Origin: a virus
Virus record (IMG/VR): IMGVR_UViG_3300042288_001152
Coordinates: 1 to 51,684 of that record
Direction: 5' to 3' (one strand)
Length of the DNA stretch: 51,684 nt
Shown piece by piece: positions 7,672-17,353 of the stretch. A model generated the notes under the pieces. It was not told the DNA's origin. It worked only from the letters and a program-made list of their open reading frames with translations, and ran no database searches. Within the stretch, counting starts at the first letter, position 1; each line of letters opens with the position of its first letter. A program made the position numbers and the translations under genes.

Positions 7672-9963
7672 TTATGCTTTCAAGTCTCCAGCAAGTAACC
7701 ATGTATCTGTTGCTACCTTGGTTATTGTTGCTGATGAATATAATGCTCTTAGCTTTAGTCCTGGAGTTCTCAATATTGTAACTCCAGATGCTTCTGCAAA
7801 TACTGCGTCTGCTCCAGCTGACTGGTAGAAGCTTATTGAAGTTCCTATTGGATAAGCTGTAGTTGCATTTGTAGGAACTGTAATTGTGTGTGCTCCAGAA
7901 ACTGGAATTAACTGATCTCTTAGCGCTAATCCACCTGTTGATAGATTGTATGCTCCAGCAATTGCTGTTCCAATTACAGTCCGTGAAGGAACGCCTTCCT
8001 TTGTCTGAGTTCCATCTGTAAACGCTACACCTGCTGCTGCAACCGTTACTGTTCCAGTAAATGTTGGTGAAGCAATTGGTGCTTTAGATGCAAGACTGGT
8101 AGTGACTGTTGTTGCAAAGTTTGCATCGTCACCTAGTGCTGCAGCAAGCTCATCAAGGGTGTTAAGGGCTGCTGGGGCTGCTGCAATTACTGCATTTACC
8201 TGAGCTGTTGCATCTGCAATTGCTTCTGACTTAGCAGTTGCTATTGCTGAAGCCTGTGCTGTGGATACTGGCTTTGATGCATCTGATGTATTATCAACAT
8301 TTGCAAGGCCTACTGAAGACTTTGTAAGTGCTGCTACTGCATTTGCAACCTTTGTGTCTGCTGCTAATCCTGCTGCTGTAATTGCATCTGCTTCTGCAGT
8401 GTCTGCATAAGACTTTGTTGCAAGAAGTGCTGTATCTGCAATTCCATGAACATCAGTTGTATCTGATGCGTGATTTGAAAGAGCTGTTGCAGCTGATCCA
8501 AACTGTGTTTGAATTGAAGATGTAACTCCATTTAGGTAAGTTATTTCTGTTGAATCAACATTACCTATGGTTGTTGACTCTGGCAAAACAACTAGACCTG
8601 CAAATGTTGGTCCACTTAGTGGTGCTTTGGCATCTAGTGCGTCTCCTAGTCCAGCAATCTTGGACTGTGCAATTTCTGCACCGTCAACAATTTTTGCATT
8701 TGTAATAGACTGAGCAGCAATCTTAGATTCTGTAACTGCATTGTTTGCAATTTTTGTTTCTGTTATGGCACCGTCTGCGATTTTACCATTAACTACTGCA
8801 TTGTCTTGAATTTTTTCGCTAGTTACTGAATCAACAGCTAACTTTACATCAGTTACAGAGCCAGTTGCAATTTTGTCAGTTGAGATAGAACTATCTGCAA
8901 CTTTATCGTTTGTTACTGAGTTGGTTGCCAATTTTTGTTCTGTTACAGAGCTATTTGCAATTTTTTGTGTTACCACAGCGTTTGCTGCAAGCTTTTCTTC
9001 TGTTACTCCTTGACTTTCAATTTTATCAGTTGTAACTGCACCGTTTGCAATTGAAGCAGATATAATTGATGAGACTGGAACATCAAGTGTTCCAGTAAAT
9101 TCTGCGTTATTTATTGTTGCGCTAGATGTTGCTTCCAATCTTCCAAGGGCTAGTGTGTCTAAGGATCCTTGAGCAAAATTAACTACAGTGGTTGGAGTAT
9201 CTGTAACTCCTTTGAAAAGCTTCCACTTGTCTGCTGATGCATCACGAACTAGTCCAGTGTGGTTTGCTACTCCAGTGTTATGGTTAGCAACAAATCCTAA
9301 GTCTAAAATGTTTGTTGTATTGTCTTTTCCAATTGATAGAAGTGCATCTTCAAAAGCAACATTTTGGGTATCAATAGTTGTGGTTGTTCCGCTTACAATT
9401 AAGCTACCATTAATAACTACGTTTTGAGCTGTTAGATCTCCCTCTGTTGAAATATGTGTTGTTAGGCCTGTTAGTTTTAGTTGAGCTTCTGGAACTTTAA
9501 CGTTTCCATCAAGTGAAGCAACTCCGTTTGCTATGCCTCTGTCACCTGTCTCTAGGTATCCTGACAATGAGCTATTTACTCCATTTACAGCAGCATCTGT
9601 GTAACCTTCTGCTGCTGAAATAGCTGCTTCTCTAGCTGCTGATGCTTCTGATGTTGCAAACGCTTTTGTAGAAATAACATTTGTATCTACAGTTATTGTT
9701 ATTGTGTTTGATCCATCATTATAGGTCTTTGTAAGACCTGCTCCCATTGAAAGAGCCTGATCTATAGCATCTTGTGAAATTTCACCAATTGCTGCTGTGT
9801 CGGCTGCTGCATATGAAAGAGCGGTCCATGTAGATGAACCATTACCGAATTTAAATTTATTAGTGTTTGTTTCAACACCCATTTCACCTGCAGCTAATAC
9901 TGGATTTGCTGCGGTCCATTCTGAAGATAAACCTCTACGTACTTGAATTCTTACTGTTGACAT
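7672..9963 (-). CDS. Long tail fibre with Mtd-type N-terminal domain
   Basis: The protein has 763 residues. The first 55 (VRIQVRRGLSSEWTAAN, GEMGVETNTNKFKFGNG) match the N-terminal module of the major tropism determinant family, used for virion attachment. A shaft follows; between about 300 and 440 it consists of roughly 11-residue repeats of the type SVTNDKVADS / ITETKIANN, typical of a beta-helix. It continues with a LNTLDELAAALGDDANF module and a C-terminal beta domain. It has an AAAGGGGTGGC ribosome site and an extended -10 promoter at 9994. No diversity-generating retroelement is visible nearby, so the Mtd resemblance concerns attachment only. Confidence 0.85.
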   Translation of the reverse strand: MSTVRIQVRRGLSSEWTAANPVLAAGEMGVETNTNKFKFGNGSSTWTALSYAAADTAAIGEISQDAIDQALSMGAGLTKTYNDGSNTITITVDTNVISTKAFATSEASAAREAAISAAEGYTDAAVNGVNSSLSGYLETGDRGIANGVASLDGNVKVPEAQLKLTGLTTHISTEGDLTAQNVVINGSLIVSGTTTTIDTQNVAFEDALLSIGKDNTTNILDLGFVANHNTGVANHTGLVRDASADKWKLFKGVTDTPTTVVNFAQGSLDTLALGRLEATSSATINNAEFTGTLDVPVSSIISASIANGAVTTDKIESQGVTEEKLAANAVVTQKIANSSVTEQKLATNSVTNDKVADSSISTDKIATGSVTDVKLAVDSVTSEKIQDNAVVNGKIADGAITETKIANNAVTESKIAAQSITNAKIVDGAEIAQSKIAGLGDALDAKAPLSGPTFAGLVVLPESTTIGNVDSTEITYLNGVTSSIQTQFGSAATALSNHASDTTDVHGIADTALLATKSYADTAEADAITAAGLAADTKVANAVAALTKSSVGLANVDNTSDASKPVSTAQASAIATAKSEAIADATAQVNAVIAAAPAALNTLDELAAALGDDANFATTVTTSLASKAPIASPTFTGTVTVAAAGVAFTDGTQTKEGVPSRTVIGTAIAGAYNLSTGGLALRDQLIPVSGAHTITVPTNATTAYPIGTSISFYQSAGADAVFAEASGVTILRTPGLKLRALYSSATITKVATDTWLLAGDLKA

Positions 9964-9993
9964 TATGCCACCCCTTTAATTTGATATATTGAA

Positions 9994-10002
9994 ATTATAG
10001 CA
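9994..10002 (-). promoter_or_regulatory. Extended -10 promoter upstream of the long tail fibre
   Basis: TGCTATAAT on the minus strand lies about 30 nt before the ATG at 9963, which has its own Shine-Dalgarno sequence. This message therefore has a leader, unlike many others in the window. Confidence 0.55.
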
Positions 10003-10024
10003 TTAAAACGATTATACTTGAGCA

Positions 10025-10387
10025 TCATGCTACTAACGCTCCTGAATCAAAAGTTATTCCGAATTCAGATGTTGATGGCTCTCCGCCAGATATGAACTTG
10101 TTTGTTCCTGTTGGAGTTACACCGTTTGCCTGAATTATATATGTTGGTTGACCATCGTAATCAATAGCCAATCCTACGTCCATAAATGTAAGCATGTTAG
10201 CTTCATTTGGAATCTCTGAATATAAAGCAATAGGCTGCCAAGTTCCATCTATCTGAACCTTGAGCCTATTTGTTGTTGTATCAAAAGATATTGGGGCTGA
10301 CCCTAAAACTATGTCTGTGTCAAACGTCGCAGTGCCTGCTACATTTAACCCGTTCTTTACTCTAAAATTTTTATTTACTGTTGCCAT
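10025..10387 (-). CDS. Short tail-fibre/virion protein
   Basis: The protein has 120 residues and begins MATVNKNFRVKNGLNVAGTA, almost the same start as the 468-residue fibre upstream (MATVVKNFRIKSGLIVEG). This implies a shared virion-anchoring module. The remainder is beta-rich with a FDTTTNRLKVQIDGTW segment common in phage tail fibres. It is probably a minor fibre or fibre base protein; no receptor-binding domain is recognisable. Confidence 0.7.
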   Translation of the reverse strand: MATVNKNFRVKNGLNVAGTATFDTDIVLGSAPISFDTTTNRLKVQIDGTWQPIALYSEIPNEANMLTFMDVGLAIDYDGQPTYIIQANGVTPTGTNKFISGGEPSTSEFGITFDSGALVA

Positions 10388-10418
10388 TTAAGTTCACATA
10401 TCCCCTAATTGTTATTGT

Positions 10419-10441
10419 GGGGGATTTTTAAGGAATCCCCC
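10419..10441 (-). terminator. Possible terminator/hairpin
   Basis: An 8-bp stem (GGGGGATT / AATCCCCC) with a 7-base loop lies shortly after the stop of the fibre gene at 10457. It lacks a U tract, so termination may be weak. Confidence 0.45.
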
Positions 10442-10456
10442 AAAACCTTTATTTAA

Positions 10457-11863
10457 TTATTTAAGAAGTGTTCCAGTTACTTTGATTGTTGAATCATTTA
10501 CTGGATCTACTCTTAGCTGAACATTTGCACCAGATACTGATGCTGTAATTGTGCCTCGTGCTCCATTAGTTCCAACGATTGCATACTCTGTAATTGCTAC
10601 GTTGTCTGATGAATCTAGAGTTACTAGAATTTCTGATATTTCGTTGTGTGTTCCGTTGTCAATCTTAACAACAAACTTTCCTGAGCGGTAAGCCGCCTTT
10701 GGCCACTCGTATGCAGTTACAACAACTGATCCAAGTGATGTTGATGATGCTGCAATTTGCTTAGCCTCATCATTAATGTTTAATGCTGTGAATGCTGTAG
10801 TTCCATCTTGCTGTGCTGTATTAGCTGCTGCTGCTGTTGCTTCTGCTGCTGCTTGAGCGTCGTTAGCCTTAGATGTTGCATCTGCTGATGCAGTAGCTTC
10901 TGCTGCTGCTTGGGCTGCGTTAGCCTTAGATGTTGCATCTGCTGATGCTGTGGCTTCTGCTGCAGCCTGTGCTGCGTTAGCCTTAGATGTTGCATCTGCT
11001 GATGCTGTGGCTTCTGCTGCAGCCTGTGCTGCGTTAGCCTTAGATGTAGCGTCTGCTGATGCATTTGAAGCGGCAGTTGCAAGACTTGCAGTTACATCTG
11101 CTGAATTAGCCTTTGTTGCTAATGCTGATGTAAGAGTTGTTGTGTAATTAGCGTCGTCATTTATTGCTGCTGCCAATTCATTTAATGTGTTAAGAAGAGC
11201 TGGTGCTCCATCTACTAATGAATCTACTGCATTTGAAATTGCTGTATTGCGGTTTGAAACCTCTGTTGATATTGCAGATGAAAGAGCTGATGCTGCAGTT
11301 GCTTCTGCTGCTGCTTGAGCGGCGTTAGCTTTTGTAGTAGCATCTGCTGCTGCTGCAGAGATTGCTGCAGACTGTGCTGCATTGGCCTTTGATGTTGCAT
11401 CTGCTGATGCTGTAGCTTCTGCTGCTGCTTGAGCGGCGTTAGCCTTAGATGTTGCATCTGCTGCTGCAGTTGAAACTGAAGCTGCATCGCCTGATACTCT
11501 AAGTGCTGCTTCTGCGGCTACCTTAGTTGTAGCATCAGTTGCTGCTGCTGTAATTGCAGCTGACTGTGCATTTGAAGCTTTTGTGCTTGCATCAGTTGCT
11601 GCTGCAGAAATTGCTGCTGCTTCAGCTGCTGAAGCGGAACCGTATGAGTCAAATGTATTAGCATTTACTGTAAGGTTACCTGAACCATCTACAGAAAATA
11701 CTCCTGTATCTACTGACTTTACAAGTGTAGCTCCACCAACGAGGTTGAGAATATAGGAATCTCCACCTGTTTCTGTAAGTATATTTTGACCACCGATTGT
11801 ACCTGTGTTACCTTCTACAATGAGGCCTGATTTAATTCTAAAGTTTTTTACTACTGTTGCCAT
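10457..11863 (-). CDS. Tail fibre with alanine-rich coiled-coil repeats
   Basis: The protein has 468 residues. It starts with the MATVVKNFRIKSGL anchor module, followed by a small beta region to about residue 75. A long Ala/Ser/Thr-rich shaft includes four consecutive 19-residue copies of the ADATSKANAAQAAAEATAS type, likely a trimeric coiled coil. A LLNTLNELAAAINDDANYTT module matches the one in the 763-residue fibre. The C-terminal 90 residues are a beta domain resembling that of the neighbouring 185-residue protein. AGAGGAG precedes the ATG. Base composition in the shaft is richer in GC because of the GCN codons. Confidence 0.82.
   Translation of the reverse strand: MATVVKNFRIKSGLIVEGNTGTIGGQNILTETGGDSYILNLVGGATLVKSVDTGVFSVDGSGNLTVNANTFDSYGSASAAEAAAISAAATDASTKASNAQSAAITAAATDATTKVAAEAALRVSGDAASVSTAAADATSKANAAQAAAEATASADATSKANAAQSAAISAAAADATTKANAAQAAAEATAASALSSAISTEVSNRNTAISNAVDSLVDGAPALLNTLNELAAAINDDANYTTTLTSALATKANSADVTASLATAASNASADATSKANAAQAAAEATASADATSKANAAQAAAEATASADATSKANAAQAAAEATASADATSKANDAQAAAEATAAAANTAQQDGTTAFTALNINDEAKQIAASSTSLGSVVVTAYEWPKAAYRSGKFVVKIDNGTHNEISEILVTLDSSDNVAITEYAIVGTNGARGTITASVSGANVQLRVDPVNDSTIKVTGTLLK
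10844..11071. repeat. 57-bp tandem repeats inside the fibre shaft
   Basis: Copies containing GCGTTAGCCTTAGATGT start at 10917, 10974 and 11031, with a variant copy before them, giving a period of exactly 57 bp (19 codons). Near-identity at DNA level indicates recent amplification and possible length variation. Confidence 0.8.
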
Positions 11864-11892
11864 TTATATGACTCCTCTTACTGCTTTTTTTG

Positions 11893-12450
11893 TTATGCCT
11901 TTAATGCTGTTCTTACAAATCTTACTGCGATTTCACCAGAAACAGGGGTGACTCTTAAACTAATTATACCTGAATTTTCTTCAAAGGTATAAGTAAATAG
12001 GCTATTGTTTGTGTTTGATATGATGTTAGACTCTGATACTAGCATGTCTGATCCAGATTGTGTTGCCGTGATCTCAGATGCATAAACATCTGCTCCCCTT
12101 GTAACCTGAAGATTATATCTTACTGTTTTCCATGTATTTTTTGCAAATGAATCTACATTAGTTGCATTTTCAATTCCATAAACTGCAAGGTCGTTATTAC
12201 CTTCTAGGCCAAGTAGCTCTATTACATTGTCTGTGCTGTTATCTAGGTCTCCTAGAATAGAAACTATATCGTTAATTTTATAGGTTAAAGAATCTGGATC
12301 TTGTGACCCATCTATTCCTACCTTTATTTGAAGAGCTTCAATTGCATCATTTGCATTTGCATGTTGCTCTGAATGTGATGGCGCTGATAATTGATCAGTG
12401 CCGTTTGGATTAATTAATTCGTCTAGATTGTTTGGATAATTGGTGGCCAT
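11893..12450 (-). CDS. Virion/tail structural protein
   Basis: The protein has 185 residues. The N-terminus MATNYPNNLDELINPNGTD, followed by HSEQHANANDAIEALQIKVG, is a pattern I recognise from many phage structural proteins (helical base then trimerisation). A C-terminal beta domain (TWKTVRYNLQVTRGADVYAS onward) resembles the C-terminus of the fibre at 10457. AAGGGGG precedes the ATG. It probably forms a fibre adaptor or short spike. Confidence 0.72.
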   Translation of the reverse strand: MATNYPNNLDELINPNGTDQLSAPSHSEQHANANDAIEALQIKVGIDGSQDPDSLTYKINDIVSILGDLDNSTDNVIELLGLEGNNDLAVYGIENATNVDSFAKNTWKTVRYNLQVTRGADVYASEITATQSGSDMLVSESNIISNTNNSLFTYTFEENSGIISLRVTPVSGEIAVRFVRTALKA

Positions 12451-12520
12451 TGGCTACCCCCTTGTGTAAGTCTTGTTACTTAGTCAATTATATCCTACAA
12501 ATATTTATAATCCACCAAAT

Positions 12521-12757
12521 TTACCATTTATTTATAGGGCATTGAGCAGCAGAAAGCTTGGTTTTTAACTTCATTATACATCCGCATTTTTTGCATTGTG
12601 TAGTTAAGTCAATGAACTCTGGACAAGACCTACACACGCTATACCTTTGTTCTTGCAATTCATTTGGTGCAAAATCTGTGTTGGGGTTTAACAAATCCCA
12701 AGGCCTAGTGTCACCTAAGTTTTCTTTGTATTTTTCCCATGCACTTTTTTCTGTCAT
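12521..12757 (-). CDS. DUF6171-like small zinc-binding protein
   Basis: The protein has 78 residues. The second half has RYSVCRSCPEF, then CKKCGC, then CP near the end: five or six cysteines in a zinc-ribbon arrangement followed by MKLKTKLSAAQCPINKW, characteristic of DUF6171. The function is unknown; such genes are common beside phage structural genes. A TTGACA hexamer at 12817-12822 lies upstream and may belong to its promoter. Confidence 0.7.
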   Translation of the reverse strand: MTEKSAWEKYKENLGDTRPWDLLNPNTDFAPNELQEQRYSVCRSCPEFIDLTTQCKKCGCIMKLKTKLSAAQCPINKW

Positions 12758-12840
12758 AGTTTAACTTTCTAGTGTTGTAAGCTTGTATTATAATTTTAAC
12801 ATAATTTACATTAATATGTCAATGTAAGTTTTATATTTGT

Positions 12841-15240
12841 TTATACAGCAAATACTCCTGGTGCTCCGAATGCTGGCGGTGCGAAGAACTCTGGTGGCGC
12901 AAAGACTGGGTCTGGGTCTGGTTCTGGGAATGCTGGTGGTGTAAAGACTGGTTCTGGATCTGGATCTGGAAATGCTGGTGGTGAAAAGAATCCTGGTGGC
13001 GCAAAGAATGATGGTGGTGCAAATACAGCTGGTGCACATCCTGCTTGGGCTGCGGCTGCTAAAGCGGCAGAAGATGTTGATCGGTATCTCAATACTTCTC
13101 GTGCACTACTTGGACCTGAAATTACATCTGTTGGAATTGATGAAGCAGTATAAGGACCACTAACAGATGGACTTGAGCCATAATTTCCAGAGTTATTGTT
13201 ACACAAAGAATATCCTATATAATAAGTTACTGTTACTGGTGGTGTACATTCCTGAGTTTGTGTTTCAGTATATGCAGTGCATGATCCAGCATGATAGTTT
13301 GTTCTTGTTTTAGTTTGTGTTCCTTCAGAAGAACATGTGCTCCATGCGCTCCATGCACTTGGTGTTGGACATGAAATAAAATCACCGCAGCATTGCTGTC
13401 CAACGCTTATTGCATAAGTTGTAGAGTTACCAAGTAACTGTCTTCCAAGCTCAGCACAGGTATATGCTGCTGCATTTGTTATAGTTCCTGGACATGCTGG
13501 TTTTTCTTGTGGTGGTGGGAAATCTGGGGATGCTTGATACGTAAACTTATTTACTGTAATTGTAGGTATTGGAGATGAATTTACAATAGTTCCAGCAGCG
13601 GGGGATTGTGAAGAAACTAGTCCTTCTTTTGTATAATCAGTGGTGCCAACTGCTGTTCCTGCTGCAATGTTGTAACTTGATGTGCTAGAAGGATTATATG
13701 TTCCAACTAGGTTTGGGATTGTATATGTTGTGGGTACGCAAACTGGGGTTCTAGATACTCCTCCAGCAACCTGATTATTTATTCCTGGCTCATCAGCGTT
13801 GCAAGCTGCATTTAATCCTGTAAGAGCTGCGCTGCTATTTGCATAAGTTCCAGTTACTCCAGCCCCATTGCCGCAACAGGCCCAATATTGAACTGGTGAA
13901 GTAGGCTCTTCTGCTTCTTTTGTTGTAGATGCAACTGAGTTACTGCTATATGTTTTTGAGGTAGTATTTAAATCGGTAGTCAATACATAAACAGAAGATG
14001 TTATTGACTTGTTGTCATATTGAGTTGTGTCGCCTAGGCTTAATGTACTTCCAATTCCAAATGGTATGTTGACCCCATCCGCATACCATTCATGAATATA
14101 AGAATAAATTGAAGAAGAATTACTCCATGTTCCATTTGTTGATGTAAATGATCTTCCAGTTCCAGAAACTGTTGGTGCAACTTGATTTACTGGTAAAGGA
14201 ACTGATGGATATACTATAGGTAATCCTGGGAAAGAAGACCATGATGTTTCAGTAAATCTTGGAGCGGTTCCAGTTACAGTAATTGTGTATGATCCATATG
14301 TTGTTCCGCCAACCCCTATTCTTTCAATCCAATATGAGGTTTGAGAAGGACCTCCAGAAAAATATGAACTAGACTCCATATTACCGTTGTTATATACAAT
14401 CCATTCTGTTGGCTGTATTAAATTTAAAGACCAAGACAGGGTTCCTCCATTTGAGCTTGAAGACATAGTCGTTGTAACTCCAGGCTTATTTGGCTTTACA
14501 TCAGAAACTGATGCATTAGCACCAATACCTTGAACTGTAGTTCCGCTAATATTAGATGTATTTAGTGGTCTTACTAATAACAAAAGTCCGCCGCTTCCAT
14601 TTCCAGTATCTATCTCATATGTATTTACATCTCCAGTAAGCTGTATTTCTCCAGAAGCGGCACCTGAATATTGTATATAAAAATCATTTGCTCCAATTGG
14701 CTTTGTCCAATCTACTTTTATTACTCCATTTGATACTACAGATGCAGATACAACAGAAAGTTTTTGTGGACCTATTAATGGGCTCGGTAAAGTATAGACA
14801 TCTGGATCATTATCTCCAGCAGCATTTGTAGCTGTTACCTTACACCTTACAACATACCCAACATACTTTAAAGTTCTAGTAGAATTCCATTCGTCTTCAT
14901 CTAATTGAAGTGTATTTGATGTCTTGCCTGTAATGTTTGACCAATTATATGAAGACCCAGTCCATGCTGCTTTTTGCCATTGATATTTAAATGAAGTTGG
15001 AGAATTTTCCCAGACACCGTTTGAAACAGAAACAGTTTCTTGTGCTGCATACCAGAAAGCTCCTCCTTGCAATGAAAGTATAGGAAGCTCTGTGTTTTTT
15101 GGTTTTAAGTCAAGTAGGGATTTCCATTCAGAACCATCCCATATATATGCCGCTTTAGATTCATTCCATGTGCTTCCATCATGAATCTGTACTTTTTTTA
15201 AAGGATTCCAACTGGAACCGTCAAAAATATTTAGCGGCAT
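12841..15240 (-). CDS. Large modular adhesin: Ig/Fn3-like, PASTA-like and thrombospondin-like modules, FAPP tail
   Basis: The protein has 799 residues. The N-terminus carries three DGSxW motifs (7-40), a common tail attachment signature. Ig- or Fn3-like beta domains follow (70-440). A PASTA-like segment (506-563, TIPNLVGTYN to PTITVNK) comes before a Cys-rich region with a thrombospondin type 1-like motif WSAWSTC (630-636) and further paired cysteines (649-665). The tail (739-799) alternates FAPP and PDPDPEP units and ends GAPGVFAV, as in the Fn3 protein at 6818. PASTA domains bind peptidoglycan or muropeptides, so a cell-wall contact role is plausible. AAGGAG precedes ATG. Confidence 0.78.
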   Translation of the reverse strand: MPLNIFDGSSWNPLKKVQIHDGSTWNESKAAYIWDGSEWKSLLDLKPKNTELPILSLQGGAFWYAAQETVSVSNGVWENSPTSFKYQWQKAAWTGSSYNWSNITGKTSNTLQLDEDEWNSTRTLKYVGYVVRCKVTATNAAGDNDPDVYTLPSPLIGPQKLSVVSASVVSNGVIKVDWTKPIGANDFYIQYSGAASGEIQLTGDVNTYEIDTGNGSGGLLLLVRPLNTSNISGTTVQGIGANASVSDVKPNKPGVTTTMSSSSNGGTLSWSLNLIQPTEWIVYNNGNMESSSYFSGGPSQTSYWIERIGVGGTTYGSYTITVTGTAPRFTETSWSSFPGLPIVYPSVPLPVNQVAPTVSGTGRSFTSTNGTWSNSSSIYSYIHEWYADGVNIPFGIGSTLSLGDTTQYDNKSITSSVYVLTTDLNTTSKTYSSNSVASTTKEAEEPTSPVQYWACCGNGAGVTGTYANSSAALTGLNAACNADEPGINNQVAGGVSRTPVCVPTTYTIPNLVGTYNPSSTSSYNIAAGTAVGTTDYTKEGLVSSQSPAAGTIVNSSPIPTITVNKFTYQASPDFPPPQEKPACPGTITNAAAYTCAELGRQLLGNSTTYAISVGQQCCGDFISCPTPSAWSAWSTCSSEGTQTKTRTNYHAGSCTAYTETQTQECTPPVTVTYYIGYSLCNNNSGNYGSSPSVSGPYTASSIPTDVISGPSSAREVLRYRSTSSAALAAAAQAGCAPAVFAPPSFFAPPGFFSPPAFPDPDPEPVFTPPAFPEPDPDPVFAPPEFFAPPAFGAPGVFAV

Positions 15241-15249
15241 TTGGTCTCC

Positions 15250-16896
15250 TTAGTATTGAATGTAGATGTCTCCAGCAGAGTTTCCGCTTGAAGGTGGTGT
15301 TATATCTGTTCCATAAGTAATTTTATTAATATTTGATCCTGATATACCATTTGTGTATCCAGTAACAACAGTTCCGCCAAGTGCTATCGCTGTTCCATTT
15401 ATGGTAATTGAATTATTTTCAAGCATTGTATTTGATATTGCTGGCACAGCAGATGTTAATATCTTACCTGCTGAATCTAGACCAGCATACCCATTGCTTT
15501 GGTTTCTTTCATTTTCTGGCTGATATCCACCAAGTGAGTTTTCTATTCCTTCTATTGCCAAGTCAGTGTAATCATTAGCAGAGGCTAAAGTAGAAGCCAA
15601 ACCTGAAGTTAGGTTGATAGCTGTTGCATATCCAGATATTAATGCCCCTGCTGGTATTGTAACTGTACCAGTAAATGTAGGAGAGGCAATTGGTGCAAAC
15701 CCTGCAATACTTGCTCCTTCTGGAATTGTTACTGTACCAGTAAATGTAGGAGAAGCAATTGGTGCCTTTAATCCAATTAAAGATGTTAAAGAAGAAGCTG
15801 CAGTTTGATCTTGTGCAATATAATCTGAAATCTCTTTAAGAGTATCAAATGCAGTTGGTGCAGAAGCAATAACTCCTTCAATAGCAGAGACTAAATCTGA
15901 AGATCTTGCTATTGTTTGTGGTATAACAGATTCTAATACCTTGCTATTTGAGTCCAAACCAGCAATTCCACCAGAAGAATTTCTATCTGAAACTGGAATG
16001 TAATTTGTTAATTCTGAAATTGGGACATAATTTGTTAAGCTAGTATTAACTTCTGTTCTTAAATCATCGACTGCTGTTAATGCAGATACAAGCACAGCTG
16101 TTCTAGCATTGTTTGTGGCTGAAATTGCTCTAGCATTAGTAAAATATAAATTGCTGCCTTCTGGAACGTCTGAAGTAGAAGATATGTTTGATATAGGCGG
16201 GATAAAACCTGAAAGTGCTTCGTCTGTATATTCCTTGGCCCCAGCGACTTCTTGATCTACATAGCCTCTTGTTTGTGTAATAAGTGGATTTACTATGTTA
16301 TTAACTCTAGACTCTGTAAAATAAAGTCTTGTTCCTTCTTCTATATCAGATGTGCTTAAAGCATTTATTGATGCTACTGTAAATTCTTCAGCGTCTGCTT
16401 TAGCGGTAACAAGTGCGGCAGCAACTTTGTCTGTTGCATCTATTGCTGCAGCTAGTTTAGCTGCATTTACTTTTGTTGTAGAATCTTGTTTTGCTTCATC
16501 TAGTGCATCATCTGCAGATCCTATTGGGTCAAATAACCCTTGCACTGCATTGACTGCTCTAGGTTCTGAAAAATATAAATTTCCTGATTCTGTAATGTCA
16601 TTTGTTGTAATAGAAGACAAAGCATTTTGTATTGCAAGCAGAGCTTCGGAGTCTAATGAAACTTGATCTGGAAGCTGGGATAAAGGAATTTTGCCATCTG
16701 AATTTAATGTAGCAACTCCGTTAGCCATTCCAGGTTTAAGGGCATAAGAAGTTATTGAGTTCCATCTTTGAGTTCCATTGCCTATTTTAAACTTAAGCGT
16801 GTCTGTTTCTATTCCTATTTCACCGTTCAAAAGCAATGGGTTATTTGCTGCCCAGTTTGCTGCAACATCTCTTCTTAATTGAATTTTATATGCCAT
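15250..16896 (-). CDS. Tail fibre with Mtd-type N-terminal domain
   Basis: The protein has 548 residues. MAYKIQLRRDVAANWAANN, then GEIGIETDTLKFKIGNG, is a second Mtd-like N-terminal module, paralogous to that at 7672. The shaft has repeats of the form GNLYFSEPRAVNAV / TRLYFTESRVNNIV / SNLYFTNARAISAT and two near-identical TFTGTVTIPEGA copies. GGAGG precedes the start. It is probably a homologous or alternative fibre able to share the same virion socket. Confidence 0.82.
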   Translation of the reverse strand: MAYKIQLRRDVAANWAANNPLLLNGEIGIETDTLKFKIGNGTQRWNSITSYALKPGMANGVATLNSDGKIPLSQLPDQVSLDSEALLAIQNALSSITTNDITESGNLYFSEPRAVNAVQGLFDPIGSADDALDEAKQDSTTKVNAAKLAAAIDATDKVAAALVTAKADAEEFTVASINALSTSDIEEGTRLYFTESRVNNIVNPLITQTRGYVDQEVAGAKEYTDEALSGFIPPISNISSTSDVPEGSNLYFTNARAISATNNARTAVLVSALTAVDDLRTEVNTSLTNYVPISELTNYIPVSDRNSSGGIAGLDSNSKVLESVIPQTIARSSDLVSAIEGVIASAPTAFDTLKEISDYIAQDQTAASSLTSLIGLKAPIASPTFTGTVTIPEGASIAGFAPIASPTFTGTVTIPAGALISGYATAINLTSGLASTLASANDYTDLAIEGIENSLGGYQPENERNQSNGYAGLDSAGKILTSAVPAISNTMLENNSITINGTAIALGGTVVTGYTNGISGSNINKITYGTDITPPSSGNSAGDIYIQY

Positions 16897-17351
16897 TATG
16901 AATTACCTCCATCGAGTGATGGTGCATCAAAGTCTTCCGACCCTCCGCCTCCCAAAATCTCTTCCTCTACTACTGTTGTTCCATCAAAAAGACCTGCATC
17001 AAACAATGTTTCTTCAACAAACGACGGGCTATTAAGATTACTACCAGGCAATCCTCCGTCATATCCAATTATCTCAGGTAAAACAAGTCCAGGAGTATTT
17101 GGATTATCAAGATTCTTAAAGTCAATTTGATTCTGTATATCTATTGTATGTACATCTCCATCAAATGTGTGGGTGTGCATATAGAATGGAGTTGGATCTG
17201 TACTTGGAGGAGTAAGCTCTATCCAAGTAGTTCCATTGTGAACACGCAAGTTTTTTGTAGTAGTATTTATGTATACTTCTCCAACTTGCCCAAATGCTGG
17301 GTCTGTTGACAAGGCTAATAGCCTTAAAGGTACCAGCATCTGTCTAGACAT
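16896..17351 (-). CDS. Tail-associated structural protein
   Basis: The protein has 151 residues. The first 50 (PLRLLALSTDPAFGQVGEVY, NTTTKNLRVHNGTTWIEL) are the short beta module seen in many phage fibre genes. The C-terminal third is acidic and Gly/Asp-rich with little predicted structure. The stop overlaps the start of the next gene by one base, so the two are coupled. Confidence 0.68.
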   Translation of the reverse strand: MSRQMLVPLRLLALSTDPAFGQVGEVYINTTTKNLRVHNGTTWIELTPPSTDPTPFYMHTHTFDGDVHTIDIQNQIDFKNLDNPNTPGLVLPEIIGYDGGLPGSNLNSPSFVEETLFDAGLFDGTTVVEEEILGGGGSEDFDAPSLDGGNS

Positions 17352-17353
17352 GA

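Noticed and set aside
7672-9963. Diversity-generating retroelement suggested by Mtd-like N-terminus
   Set aside because: No reverse transcriptase and no variable/template repeat pair is visible in the window.
10780-11487. Gln/Leu/His-rich minus-strand frames
   Set aside because: Out-of-frame readings of the Ala-rich fibre shaft (GCN repeats).
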